In this document: piece after piece, positions 26,120 through 34,468 of the stretch | How the letters are laid out: every line of letters begins with the position of its first letter | How positions within the stretch are numbered: position 1 is the first letter of the stretch | Source: UBA8389 sp035719105 | Lineage (GTDB): Bacteria > Bacteroidota > Bacteroidia > Bacteroidales > UBA1402 | Direction of reading: 5' to 3' | Assembly (NCBI GenBank): GCA_035719105.1 | Contig: DASTGN010000007.1 | Coordinates: forward strand, 62,001 to 126,000 | Length of the DNA: 64,000 bases | Translations under genes and position numbers: made by a program | The notes under the pieces: model-generated | The model's database searches: none | The model's input: only the letters and a program-made list of their open reading frames with translations | What the model was told of the DNA's origin: nothing

Positions 26120-26992
26120 ATGAGTCTGAACATTCTGGTATTGGCCAAACAAGTTCCCGACACACGCAATGTTGGCAAAGATGCCATGACGCCCGAAGGA
26201 ACCGTCAACCGTGCCGCACTTCCTGCCATTTACAACCCCGAAGATCTCAATGCTTTGGAGCAAGCACTGCGCTTGAAAGATCAAAATCCCGGCACGACTG
26301 TGACCGTCCTCACCATGGGGCCGTTCCGTGCTGCCGAAATCATCCGTGAGTCCTTGTATCGTGGAGCCGACCGTGGTTACGTACTGAGTGATCGTGCCTT
26401 CGCAGGTTCCGACACACTGGCTACCTCCTACGCTCTGAGCCGTGCCATTAAGAAGATGGACAAGATCGACCTCATCATTTGTGGTCGTCAAGCCATTGAT
26501 GGAGACACTGCTCAGGTTGGTCCTCAAGTAGGTGAAAAACTTGGTATGAATCAAATTACGTATGCAGAAGATATTCAACTCGTCAGCGAAAATGTTGTTC
26601 GTGTTAAACGCCGCATCGAAAAAGGCGTGGAAATTCTGGATGGTCAATTGCCCATGGTCGTTACCGTAAACGGTTCCGCCCCTGAATGCCGCCCGCGCAA
26701 TGCCAGACTTCTGATGAAATATAAATATGCACGCATTCCCAACGAACTGCAAGCAAGCGACGAAGATTACACCAACTTATACTCCAGCCGCGAATTCCTG
26801 CAAATTGGCGAATGGAGCGTGAACGATATTATTGCTGAAGCTTCCGAACTCGGATTGAGCGGCTCCCCCACCAAAGTGAAAAGAATTGAGAGCGTCGTTT
26901 TTCAAGCAAAGGAAAGCAAGACTTTTACTGATTCCGACACGGACATTGAAGGTTTGATTCAGGAACTCATTAGCAACCATACCATCGGATAA
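26120..26992 (+). CDS. etfB: electron transfer flavoprotein beta subunit
   Basis: 290 residues, start ATG 26120 ('MSLNILVLAKQVPDT'). The ETF-beta core is clear: 'YNPEDLNALEQALRLKD', 'VTVLTMGPFRAAEIIRESLYRGAD', 'DLIICGRQAIDGDTAQVGPQ' (AMP/FAD site) and 'VTVNGSAPECRPRNARLLMKYK'. It pairs with EtfA, encoded four bases downstream, to carry electrons from the adjacent acyl-CoA dehydrogenase. Whether the pair bifurcates cannot be judged from sequence alone. Confidence 0.95.
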   Translation: MSLNILVLAKQVPDTRNVGKDAMTPEGTVNRAALPAIYNPEDLNALEQALRLKDQNPGTTVTVLTMGPFRAAEIIRESLYRGADRGYVLSDRAFAGSDTLATSYALSRAIKKMDKIDLIICGRQAIDGDTAQVGPQVGEKLGMNQITYAEDIQLVSENVVRVKRRIEKGVEILDGQLPMVVTVNGSAPECRPRNARLLMKYKYARIPNELQASDEDYTNLYSSREFLQIGEWSVNDIIAEASELGLSGSPTKVKRIESVVFQAKESKTFTDSDTDIEGLIQELISNHTIG

Positions 26993-26996
26993 CACT

Positions 26997-28016
26997 ATGA
27001 ACAACTTATTTGTATACTGCGAAATCGAAGATGGTATCATCGGAGATGTGAGCTTGGAACTGCTCACCAAAGGCCGTTCATTGGCCAATGAATTAAAATG
27101 TCAATTGGAAGCCGTCGTTATTGGTAGCAATTTGGGTGGCATCGAATCACAGATTTTCCCTTATGGCGTTGATGTTCTGCACATTGCGGACGATAAGCGC
27201 TTGTACCCATACACTACGCTGCCTCACGCAGCCATTTTGATTAAACTTTTTGCCGACGAAAAACCACAGGTTGCCCTAATGGGTGCCACCAGTGTCGGTC
27301 GCGATTTGGGCCCCCGTGTTTCTTCAGCCTTGCACAGTGGTTTGACCGCTGACTGTACCGCACTTGAAATCGGCCCCCACGAAGATAAAAAACAAGGCAA
27401 GGTTTACGAAAACCTACTCTACCAGATTCGTCCAGCTTTCGGTGGCAACATCGTCGCTTGGATCATCAACCCCGACTGTCGCCCACAAATGGCCACCGTT
27501 CGCGAAGGTGTGATGAAAAAAGAAGTTTTGGATCCTCAATATAAAGGAGTCATCAAACAACTGAAAGTTGCCGATTATGTTAGTGATGCAGACTTTGTAG
27601 TCAACATCATCGAACGCCACATCGAAAAATCCAAGATCAATATCAAGTCTTCCCCCATTTTGGTGAGTGGCGGATACGGTATGGGTTCCAAAGAAGGTTT
27701 TGACATGTTGTTCGAACTGGCCGCAACCATCGGAGCCGAAGTGGGTGCTTCCCGCGCTGCTGTCGATGCAGGTTTTGTCGAACACGCCCGCCAAGTTGGT
27801 CAAACCGGCACCACTGTTCGCCCTAAACTGTACATTGCTTGCGGTATCAGCGGACAAATCCAACACATTGCAGGCATGCAGGAAAGTGCCATGATCATCT
27901 CCATCAACAACGATCCGGATGCTCCCATCAACACTATCGCCGACTATGTCATCAACGGTGACGTTGCAACTGTGATTCCGAAAATGATTAAGTATTACAA
28001 GAAAAACTCGAAATAA
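26997..28016 (+). CDS. etfA: electron transfer flavoprotein alpha subunit
   Basis: 339 residues. The C-terminal FAD-binding domain is well preserved: 'GASRAAVDAGFVEHARQVGQ', 'VRPKLYIACGISGQIQHIAG', 'MIISINNDPDAPINTIADY'. The N-terminal domain has 'LMGATSVGRDLGPRVSSALH'. Second gene of the etfBA-acd unit; one base separates its stop from the dehydrogenase start. Confidence 0.95.
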   Translation: MNNLFVYCEIEDGIIGDVSLELLTKGRSLANELKCQLEAVVIGSNLGGIESQIFPYGVDVLHIADDKRLYPYTTLPHAAILIKLFADEKPQVALMGATSVGRDLGPRVSSALHSGLTADCTALEIGPHEDKKQGKVYENLLYQIRPAFGGNIVAWIINPDCRPQMATVREGVMKKEVLDPQYKGVIKQLKVADYVSDADFVVNIIERHIEKSKINIKSSPILVSGGYGMGSKEGFDMLFELAATIGAEVGASRAAVDAGFVEHARQVGQTGTTVRPKLYIACGISGQIQHIAGMQESAMIISINNDPDAPINTIADYVINGDVATVIPKMIKYYKKNSK

Positions 28017-28017
28017 G

Positions 28018-29733
28018 ATGGCCAATTTATATACCGACACTCCCGAATTGCGCTTCCACCTGAACCATCCATTGATGAAACACATCGTGGAGTTGAAGGA
28101 AAGAAATTTCATTGAAAAAGATCAGTTCGATTATGCTCCTCAGAATTTTGAGGATGCCATGGACAGTTACGACAAGGTTTTGGAAATGACCGGCCAGATT
28201 TGTTCGGACATCATTGGCCCGAATGCCGAAGACGTTGACCACGAAGGTCCGTCTGTTGTCGATGGCCACGTTGTTTACGCCAAAGGAACATCTGAAAACC
28301 TAGATGCATTGGTCAAAGGTGGATTGATGGGCATTACCCTGCCCCGCAAATACGAAGGATTGAACTTCCCCATCGTGCCCTATATCATGTGTGCTGACTT
28401 GGTCAGCGCTGTAGATGCAGGCTTCACCAATATTTGGGGTTTGCAGGACTGCGCTGAAACCATCCACGAATTTGCCAACGAAGATCAAAAACAACGTTTC
28501 CTGACTCGCGTAAGTCGCGGTGAAACCATGGCCATGGACTTGACTGAACCAGATGCCGGTTCGGATTTGCAGGCTGTCATGTTGAAAGCAACCTACAACG
28601 AAGAAGATGGTTACTGGTACCTGAATGGTGTTAAGCGCTTCATCACCAATGGTGACGGACACATTGCATTGGTATTGGCTCGTTCTGAAGAACATACCAA
28701 AGACGGACGTGGCCTTTCCATGTTCCTCTACGACAAAAACCACGGAGGAGTTACCGTTCGCCGCATCGAAAATAAAATGGGTATCAAAGGATCTCCCACT
28801 TGCGAACTGGTATTTAAAAACGCTAAAGCTGAACTTTGCGGCGACCGCAAGATGGGTCTCATCAAATACGTGATGTCTCTGATGAATGGTGCTCGCTTGG
28901 GCATTGCTGCTCAATCCGTTGGAATTAGCCAGGCAGCCTTCAACCAGGCCTTGGAATACGCTAGAGAACGCAAGCAATTCGGAAAAGCCATCATCGAATT
29001 TCCTGCCGTCTATCAAATGTTGGGTTTGATGAAAGCAAAACTCGACGCTAGCCGCACCTTATTGTATGAAACTTCACGTTTTGTTGATCTCTACAAGACT
29101 TGGGGACAAATTTCCGAGGAAAGGAAACTAGAACCTTCCGAACGCGAAGAAATGAAAAAATACCAGAAACTTGCTGACGCCTGCACGCCTATTGCTAAAG
29201 GGCTTTCCAGCGAATTCTGCAATCAGAACGCTTACGACTCCATCCAGATTCACGGCGGTTCCGGTTTCATGAAAGATTATGCCTGCGAACGCGTATATCG
29301 CGATGCCCGCATCACTTCCATTTACGAAGGAACTACGCAGTTGCAAGTCGTTGCTGCCATCCGTCACGTCACAACCGGTACCTACTTGAACATGATGCGC
29401 CAACACGAGCAGGAATTCACTGCTCCCGAACTGGAAGGTTTGCGTGAAACACTGAAAGGACTAGCCGACACTTATGAAGCATCCGTTGCTGAGGTGTTGG
29501 AATATAAAAATGCCGAATACATTGATTACCAAGCACGTCGCATGGTTGAGATGGCAGGTTACATCGTCATGTCCCATTTGTTGGTCAACGATGCAAGCCG
29601 TGATGACATGTTTCAGAATTCAGCCGAAATCTTCGTACAATTTACCGAAGGTGAAGTTGCCAAACATGCTGCCATCATTGCAGGAGGCAAACCCGAAGAG
29701 ATGTCGAAATTTACCTCAACGTTTCAAGCGTAA
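28018..29733 (+). CDS. acyl-CoA dehydrogenase with extended C-terminus
   Basis: 571 residues, longer than the roughly 380 of short-chain enzymes. The three-domain fold is visible: 'MAMDLTEPDAGSDLQAV' (FAD loop), 'NGVKRFITNG', 'ENKMGIKGSPTCELVF', 'YARERKQFGKAI', 'QIHGGSGFMKDYACERVYRD', and the catalytic glutamate region 'ITSIYEGTTQLQVVA'. About 120 further residues follow, as in Bacteroidales acyl-CoA dehydrogenases encoded beside etfBA. Substrate chain length is uncertain; butyryl/crotonyl-CoA or a related short acyl-CoA is plausible. Confidence 0.92.
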   Translation: MANLYTDTPELRFHLNHPLMKHIVELKERNFIEKDQFDYAPQNFEDAMDSYDKVLEMTGQICSDIIGPNAEDVDHEGPSVVDGHVVYAKGTSENLDALVKGGLMGITLPRKYEGLNFPIVPYIMCADLVSAVDAGFTNIWGLQDCAETIHEFANEDQKQRFLTRVSRGETMAMDLTEPDAGSDLQAVMLKATYNEEDGYWYLNGVKRFITNGDGHIALVLARSEEHTKDGRGLSMFLYDKNHGGVTVRRIENKMGIKGSPTCELVFKNAKAELCGDRKMGLIKYVMSLMNGARLGIAAQSVGISQAAFNQALEYARERKQFGKAIIEFPAVYQMLGLMKAKLDASRTLLYETSRFVDLYKTWGQISEERKLEPSEREEMKKYQKLADACTPIAKGLSSEFCNQNAYDSIQIHGGSGFMKDYACERVYRDARITSIYEGTTQLQVVAAIRHVTTGTYLNMMRQHEQEFTAPELEGLRETLKGLADTYEASVAEVLEYKNAEYIDYQARRMVEMAGYIVMSHLLVNDASRDDMFQNSAEIFVQFTEGEVAKHAAIIAGGKPEEMSKFTSTFQA

Positions 29734-29767
29734 ACTTGAGCTTCGGCACCCAATTTGAGAAAAACCG

Positions 29768-29819
29768 TGAAACCCATACATGAACGACAGGAATCTCCTG
29801 CACGTATGAATGGGTTTCA
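29768..29819. repeat. long interrupted palindrome between the acyl-CoA dehydrogenase and flavin oxidoreductase genes
   Basis: TGAAACCCAT (29768-29777) pairs with ATGGGTTTCA (29810-29819); inside, CAT/ATG and a second hairpin CAGGA/TCCTG (29788-29792/29796-29800) with a three-base loop. No T-run follows, so it may be a processing or regulatory hairpin rather than a simple terminator. The next start codon is 25 bases downstream. Confidence 0.6.
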
Positions 29820-29843
29820 TACTTATAAAACCAAATAAAAAAA

Positions 29844-30947
29844 ATGAAACAACTGAAAATCGGAAACTTGACCATCTCTGTTCCTGTCTTTCAAGGCGGA
29901 ATGGGTGTTGGCATCTCGCTCTCCGGACTCGCATCTGCTGTTGCCAACGAAGGTGGCGTAGGTGTTATTTCTAGTGCCGGTCTGGGACTGCTTTATAAAA
30001 AGCTCTCCCCCGACTACTTCAAAGCTAGCATTCTGGGACTCAAGGAAGAGCTCCGTCTTGCACGCGAGAAATCCAAAAAAGGCATCATTGGTGTCAATGT
30101 CATGGTTGCTATGACAAACTATGCTGACATGGTACGTACCGCTATCAAAGAAAAAGCGGATATCATCATATCCGGAGCAGGAATGCCCCTGGATCTCCCC
30201 TCCTTTCTCCAAAAAGGCGACAAGACCAAATTGATACCCATCGTATCATCCAGTCGTGCCGCCAAAATCATTATTGAGAAGTGGAAAGCCAATTATAACT
30301 ACCTGCCCGACGCCATTGTCGTAGAAGGTCCAAAAGCAGGCGGTCACCTTGGATTCAAGAACGATCAGATCGAAGACGAGAATTTCGCCATCGAGCAGCT
30401 CATACCTCAAGTGGTGGAAACTGTACGCAGTTTTGAAGACACTTATAACGTAAGTATTCCTGTCATTGCAGGCGGTGGAATCTACACTGGCGAAGACATG
30501 TATAAAATCATGGAACTCGGTGCATCTGGTGTACAGATGGGGACTCGTTTCGTCACCACGGAAGAATGCGATGCCTCCGATACCTTTAAAAACACTTACA
30601 TTACTGCAGAGGAAAAGGATATCGAGATTATCAAGAGTCCTGTGGGTATGCCTGGTCGTGCCATTCACAACGACTTTCTGACGAAAGTGAAAAACGGCGA
30701 GAAGCAACCCCGCGTCTGCCCTGCTCATTGCATCAAGACCTGCGATATGGTTCACAGTCCTTATTGCATAATTTCAGCCTTGTACAGTGCCTATAAAGGC
30801 AAGATGAACACCGGTTACGCATTCTGCGGCAGCAATGCTTTCAAAGCGACTAAGATTGAACGCGTTAAGGACATCTTTGCTGAGCTGAAGGCCGATTTCG
30901 AAAAGTTGAAAAATGTAAAAATCCTTAGAAAAACAGCCTTGGCCTAA
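29844..30947 (+). CDS. NAD(P)H-dependent flavin oxidoreductase (nitronate monooxygenase family)
   Basis: 367 residues of an FMN TIM-barrel in the nitronate monooxygenase/FabK superfamily: 'VPVFQGGMGVGISLSGLASAVANEGGVG', 'GVNVMVAMTNY', 'VVEGPKAGGHLGF', 'IPVIAGGGIYTGEDM', 'LGASGVQMGTRFVTTEE'. The C-terminal part carries several cysteines ('CPAHCIKTCDMVHSPYC'), which could be structural or bind metal; this is unlike FabK. FabI is encoded elsewhere in the window, so an enoyl-ACP reductase role is not needed. It may belong to the same fatty/acyl pathway as the upstream genes, but a hairpin separates them. Confidence 0.85.
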   Translation: MKQLKIGNLTISVPVFQGGMGVGISLSGLASAVANEGGVGVISSAGLGLLYKKLSPDYFKASILGLKEELRLAREKSKKGIIGVNVMVAMTNYADMVRTAIKEKADIIISGAGMPLDLPSFLQKGDKTKLIPIVSSSRAAKIIIEKWKANYNYLPDAIVVEGPKAGGHLGFKNDQIEDENFAIEQLIPQVVETVRSFEDTYNVSIPVIAGGGIYTGEDMYKIMELGASGVQMGTRFVTTEECDASDTFKNTYITAEEKDIEIIKSPVGMPGRAIHNDFLTKVKNGEKQPRVCPAHCIKTCDMVHSPYCIISALYSAYKGKMNTGYAFCGSNAFKATKIERVKDIFAELKADFEKLKNVKILRKTALA

Positions 30948-30969
30948 TAGAACAAATCGATTTTTTTGC

Positions 30970-30977
30970 TACTTTTG
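30970..30977 (+). promoter_or_regulatory. -7 element of the tRNA-Gln promoter
   Basis: TACTTTTG 17 bases before the tRNA; identical to the -7 of the initiator tRNA and trp promoters. No convincing -33. Confidence 0.55.
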
Positions 30978-30993
30978 CACCGCAATACGTTAC

Positions 30994-31064
30994 TGTCTCG
31001 TTGTGTAATGGTAGCACCACAGATTCTGGTTCTGTTTGTCTGGGTTCGAATCCTAGCGAGACAA
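30994..31064 (+). tRNA. tRNA-Gln (CTG)
   Basis: Acceptor TGTCTCG pairs with CGAGACA, anticodon stem ACAGA/TCTGT around TTCTGGT, giving anticodon CTG. T-loop TTCGAAT. Discriminator A; CCA not encoded. 71 bases. Confidence 0.93.
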
Positions 31065-31075
31065 CACTAAAACAT

Positions 31076-31112
31076 AAATGCCTGATTATCTTTCGATAGT
31101 CAGGCATTTTTT
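31076..31112. terminator. bidirectional terminator between tRNA-Gln and the YceI-like gene
   Basis: AATGCCTGATTATC pairs with GATAGTCAGGCATT (one G-U) around loop TTTC, with T-run on the plus strand and a T-rich tail on the minus strand. It lies between convergent units. Confidence 0.85.
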
Positions 31113-31734
31113 AATTGGCAACTTCTTCCTGTTTGGTTCGAAGCCTCAACAGAAAGTTTAAATCAATTTGTATTTGGTCGTTGATTTTAAGCATCCCCAA
31201 AAGCAAGGATTTGGGTGCGCTCAGGCCAAAATCTTTTATGTTCACTTTTCTTTTTCCAGCAACGTGCATGAATCCATTGTCTTGATCGATCCTAACCGGA
31301 AATTCATACTTCTTGGTCACATTGGTAATCGTAATATTCAGCCAAGCAGTGCCATAAAGTTCATCGTTAGAATTCTGTAGACCAGAATCAAATCGAAGCA
31401 ATTCAATCTTCATTTTGGGATATTTGTCCACCATCATCAATTTGTAGAACTCGGATTGTGCCATGAGATTGTCGGACTTGAAGCCTTTGACATCAATGTC
31501 CAACTTGTTTTGGTCTACAAATAATTTGTTGTTTCGAACATTGAAAGTGACCGTCGTAGGTGCCTTCAACAGCTTTTCCCCTTTTTGAACCAACGTGAAA
31601 TTCATCATATTCGATTCGACCAATATAGAGATGGAGCTACTTTTATTTAACTCAACAATAGCTTTTGATTGAGAGGATACAGGTCGGATAACCAGCAATA
31701 AGCAGATAAAAAACAAAATTTTCTTCATTTTCAT
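31111..31734 (-). CDS. YceI-like secreted protein
   Basis: 207 residues, signal peptide ending near 'RPVSSQS'. The last two thirds follow the YceI lipocalin-like barrel: 'MMVDKYPKMKIELLRF', 'TAWLNITITNVTKKYEFPV', 'VNIKDFGLSAPKSLLLGMLK'. YceI proteins bind isoprenoid-type lipids or amides in the periplasm. The first half is divergent. ATG 31734 is used; ATG 31728 two codons later is as good. It is separated from the upstream porin gene by a strong terminator, so it may be weakly read through or have its own promoter. Confidence 0.75.
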   Translation of the reverse strand: MKMKKILFFICLLLVIRPVSSQSKAIVELNKSSSISILVESNMMNFTLVQKGEKLLKAPTTVTFNVRNNKLFVDQNKLDIDVKGFKSDNLMAQSEFYKLMMVDKYPKMKIELLRFDSGLQNSNDELYGTAWLNITITNVTKKYEFPVRIDQDNGFMHVAGKRKVNIKDFGLSAPKSLLLGMLKINDQIQIDLNFLLRLRTKQEEVAN

Positions 31735-31768
31735 AAAAAAAAGCCGACAAGAAGATTTCTTGTCGGCT
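31735..31768 (-). terminator. terminator after the porin gene
   Basis: A perfect 12-bp stem AGCCGACAAGAA/TTCTTGTCGGCT (31742-31753/31757-31768) with a three-base loop; on the minus strand it is followed by a run of eight T. Confidence 0.9.
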
Positions 31769-31790
31769 AATATAATGAATCTGTTAAATA

Positions 31791-33152
31791 TTAGAAAGAG
31801 ATAACAGCTTCAGCGCTAATTCCATGGAATTCTGCACCGTTCAAGATGTAGTTTACATTAGGAACATTGCTATAGGTTTGGGAGCTGTATTCAATTTTAG
31901 CAAGCATGTTTTTGGTTACAAACCATCCAGCAGCGATAGCTACACGATCAATACCGATTTTGTAAGCAGGAACCATATCTTGGCCAATGGTTTGAGGAGC
32001 TACGGGAGCTACTGCATTCGATTTCATAACGTCAGCAGAAACAGTGTTGTAACGAGAGCCAATGTAGAAGTTTTGTTTCTTACCCAAACGGAAGATCAGA
32101 TCAGAAGCAGTTTGTGTAGCATTGCGATCGAATTCTTCAGATGCTTTTCCACCTTTAGCCTTTTCCCATGTGGTGAAAGATTCGATAGACAAAAAGTCCA
32201 AAGGTTTGTATTGCAAGAACAAGTTACCCATAACGGTGGAAACCCTGTCTGAAAGACCTGGATTGAAACGACCGTTGAATGCAGTACCGGTACCAGGAGC
32301 GGCGTTGTACATAACAGCGGAATAGTTGGAACCAGTACGGTCACCACCAAACAATGTGTTTGAACCAGCACCAGCAGTATAATAGATGGATCCGGTCAAA
32401 CGAGCACGGAAGTTGTTGGTAATTTGTTTGTCATAACCTAATTTTCCAATCCATGAAGGATTATGCAAACCGTTGGCATATTTGTTAGCAGCTTTTGTTG
32501 TATCGATAAAAGCCAAGCTAGGATTCAAGTTACCATTGGTAACAGAAGCTACAGCCACAATGCCTTTGTAATTGAAGTCAGCTTCAGCACCAATTTCAGT
32601 AGCAAATTCGTCCATGATATAGTTTTCCATGAATGGGTTATAAATGGCATTACCACCGTCTGAACGACGAAAATGTGCATCACCGTAATTCACATCCATT
32701 TGACCAACCTTGATGGAAGTGTATTTCATCACTTCATCCAAAAGATCTAAATGCAAGAAAGGAATTTTGTCGAATTGTACATATCCACCTTTTACCCACG
32801 TTTCATTGTGGTGTTTGGATGCCAAATACAAAGTTACTTGCAACGTAACTCCGTCAGACAAATAGCTGTTGATGTTCAAATTAGCCTGAGACAATGCAAA
32901 GTTTGCAGCATTTTTAAACAATGCCTGAGAGTTTTTGGAAGGATCTTGTTCGGTAACAGCATTGCTGTGTGTTAGCGCAATATACGGCATAGCAATAGAA
33001 CCACCGAGATTAACACTAGGACCTGTGAAAGGAGTATCCGTCTTGGGAGTTTCGAAAACATTGAGACCAGTTTGGTCCGTTGCACGCAATTGAGCCGATG
33101 CAAGGCTGCTGACGAAGCAGGCAGCGCTTAAAATCACAAAGAATTTCTTCAT
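31791..33152 (-). CDS. outer-membrane porin-like beta-barrel protein
   Basis: 453 residues, signal peptide cleaved near 'SLASAQ'. Pattern of amphipathic strands with a C-terminal phenylalanine ('ISAEAVISF'), as in outer-membrane porins. 'TSIKVGQMDVNYGDAHFRRSDGG' and 'MENYIMDEFATEIGAEADF' resemble phosphate-selective/DcaP-type porins of Bacteroidota. The substrate is unknown. Placed between two YceI genes and 49 bases downstream of the second, probably in one unit with it under the Rrf2 regulator. Confidence 0.75.
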   Translation of the reverse strand: MKKFFVILSAACFVSSLASAQLRATDQTGLNVFETPKTDTPFTGPSVNLGGSIAMPYIALTHSNAVTEQDPSKNSQALFKNAANFALSQANLNINSYLSDGVTLQVTLYLASKHHNETWVKGGYVQFDKIPFLHLDLLDEVMKYTSIKVGQMDVNYGDAHFRRSDGGNAIYNPFMENYIMDEFATEIGAEADFNYKGIVAVASVTNGNLNPSLAFIDTTKAANKYANGLHNPSWIGKLGYDKQITNNFRARLTGSIYYTAGAGSNTLFGGDRTGSNYSAVMYNAAPGTGTAFNGRFNPGLSDRVSTVMGNLFLQYKPLDFLSIESFTTWEKAKGGKASEEFDRNATQTASDLIFRLGKKQNFYIGSRYNTVSADVMKSNAVAPVAPQTIGQDMVPAYKIGIDRVAIAAGWFVTKNMLAKIEYSSQTYSNVPNVNYILNGAEFHGISAEAVISF

Positions 33153-33201
33153 TTTGGAATGGATTAAAATTTGAATAAATATTTAATTGACTTTCAGTGA
33201 C

Positions 33202-33801
33202 TTATTGTACTTGTGCAAGCTGAGGATTTTCAAAGGAAACATCAAATTTCAAAGTGATGGCATCACCGACTTTCATCACGCCCAACATGGCTGTAGGTGG
33301 TCTCATCTTAAAATCGGTCATTTTTAGAGCAACACTACCCTTAAATTCATATACACCGGGTTTGTCGGCACTTCCGGTTGACTTCACACTGATTTTACGA
33401 GTGACACCAGCCATGGTCAAGTTGCCAGTCAACAAGACATTTACTTGATTGCCGACCACATTCAGTGAATTGACTTCGGTTAGCTTGAAAGTGATGTTGG
33501 GATATTTGTCAACATCAAAGGTTTCATACGTTTTGGTATCCATGAGTTTTTCACCACTCTTAATAGAACGAACTGGAATTTCGACGGTAAGCGATTGAAG
33601 TTCTTTATTGTTCACAACGGCTTCACCTTTAGCACTGGTTACCTTGGATTTGAAATCGTGAACATTGGTGGTGCCCAAAATCGTCATATTGAACGTTTTG
33701 GGGTTGATTTTCAGCACTTGTGCATTCAAAGCAAAGCAGCTGGATAAGACAAGACTCAATGCAATGAATCCTGTTTTAAAGGAGAATCGGTTCTTTTTCA
33801 T
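33202..33801 (-). CDS. YceI family protein
   Basis: 199 residues. The YceI barrel is clear: 'FNMTILGTTNVHDFKS', 'FDVDKYPNITFKLTEV', 'LLTGNLTMAGVTRKISV', 'FKMRPPTAMLGVMKVGDAITLKFD'. The export signal is ambiguous: 'VLSSC' at residue 22 would fit a lipobox, while 'ALNAQ' fits signal peptidase I. First gene after the tandem 45-bp repeats, so it is the most likely direct target of the Rrf2 regulator encoded next to it. Confidence 0.9.
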   Translation of the reverse strand: MKKNRFSFKTGFIALSLVLSSCFALNAQVLKINPKTFNMTILGTTNVHDFKSKVTSAKGEAVVNNKELQSLTVEIPVRSIKSGEKLMDTKTYETFDVDKYPNITFKLTEVNSLNVVGNQVNVLLTGNLTMAGVTRKISVKSTGSADKPGVYEFKGSVALKMTDFKMRPPTAMLGVMKVGDAITLKFDVSFENPQLAQVQ

Positions 33802-33832
33802 ATTACTTAATTAAAAAATTTATTTTTCTATA

Positions 33833-33922
33833 TAACCACCTATCCTATAGGTTTGGTAGCATTAAAAGTTAAAAAAATAACCACTTATGCTATAGGTTTA
33901 GTAGCATTGATGGCTAAAAAAA
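33833..33922. repeat. two tandem 45-bp direct repeats, candidate Rrf2 operators
   Basis: Unit 1 (33833-33877) and unit 2 (33878-33922) agree at 38 of 45 positions; the first 31 bases differ at only three. Each contains CTATAGG within a partly palindromic core (CTATcCTATAG in unit 1). They fill the gap between the Rrf2 gene and the YceI gene and lie about 30 bases before the YceI start. A degenerate copy occurs before the Rrf2 gene. Confidence 0.8.
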
Positions 33923-33928
33923 AGGACT

Positions 33929-34354
33929 TTAAATACACTGACACTCATAATGGGTAATTTCCATAATATCTTTCAACGTCTTATTGCGGAGCAACTGTAC
34001 ATAATCATTGCTGAATCCAGTCCAAAAACTTCTGGCTTGACAATCATGTGTCGATCTTTCACAATAACTCCTGTTGTTAATACATTCAATCACTTCAATT
34101 TTTTCAAACGCAGTGTAAATGTCAAACATGGTAATTTCATTGGGATTTCGCGTCAACGAATACCCACTTCCTTTACCTTTCGTGTTGTGAATGAGGCCTT
34201 TCAATTTTAAAGAAGAAATAATACTATCCAGATATTTTAGAGAAATGTTTTGATTTCTCGCAATATCTTTTTGCAAAATCCCCTCGTTTTCAGGCGCTTT
34301 GGATATTTCCAACATCGTCCTCAAACCGTATCGGATTTTAGTGTTAATCTTCAT
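33929..34354 (-). CDS. Rrf2 family regulator with three-cysteine motif
   Basis: 141 residues from ATG 34354 ('MKINTKIRYGLRTMLEIS'). Winged helix 'LQKDIARNQNISLKYLDSIISSLKLKGLI' and wing 'NTKGKGSGYSLTRNPNEI' are typical Rrf2. Cys91, Cys98 and Cys105 (C-x6-C-x6-C) sit where IscR and NsrR hold their Fe-S ligands; Cys138 and Cys140 lie at the end. It may thus sense oxygen, NO or Fe-S status. The -7 element TATATTTG (34380-34373) overlaps an earlier in-frame ATG at 34375, which supports the shorter start. Confidence 0.9.
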   Translation of the reverse strand: MKINTKIRYGLRTMLEISKAPENEGILQKDIARNQNISLKYLDSIISSLKLKGLIHNTKGKGSGYSLTRNPNEITMFDIYTAFEKIEVIECINNRSYCERSTHDCQARSFWTGFSNDYVQLLRNKTLKDIMEITHYECQCI

Positions 34355-34372
34355 AACTATGGTAAATTCGCA

Positions 34373-34380
34373 CAAATATA
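34373..34380 (-). promoter_or_regulatory. -7 promoter element of the Rrf2 regulator gene
   Basis: Minus-strand TATATTTG, exact TAnnTTTG, 19 bases before the start codon. The -33 position falls on the degenerate operator-like copy at 34394-34414. Confidence 0.6.
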
Positions 34381-34393
34381 TCTGTTTTTTTCC

Positions 34394-34414
34394 ATCCTAC
34401 TAAATTTATAGCAT
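34394..34414. promoter_or_regulatory. degenerate third copy of the 45-bp repeat core
   Basis: ATCCTA at one end and TAGCAT at the other, separated by nine bases, as in repeat unit 1; 14 of 21 positions match by eye. It overlies the -33 region of the Rrf2 promoter, so it could mediate autoregulation. Confidence 0.45.
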
Positions 34415-34468
34415 ATTTTTTTTGTAAATTGCTTCAGTACATATATATATTATTAAGGTGTCGTTAAG

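Noticed and set aside
29844..30947. FabK enoyl-ACP reductase as identity of the flavin oxidoreductase
   Set aside because: FabI is present in the window and the Cys-rich C-terminus does not fit FabK; the wider nitronate monooxygenase family is safer.
33833..33922. CRISPR-like or mobile-element repeat
   Set aside because: Only two units with no spacers between them, at a promoter position; an operator array is the better reading.
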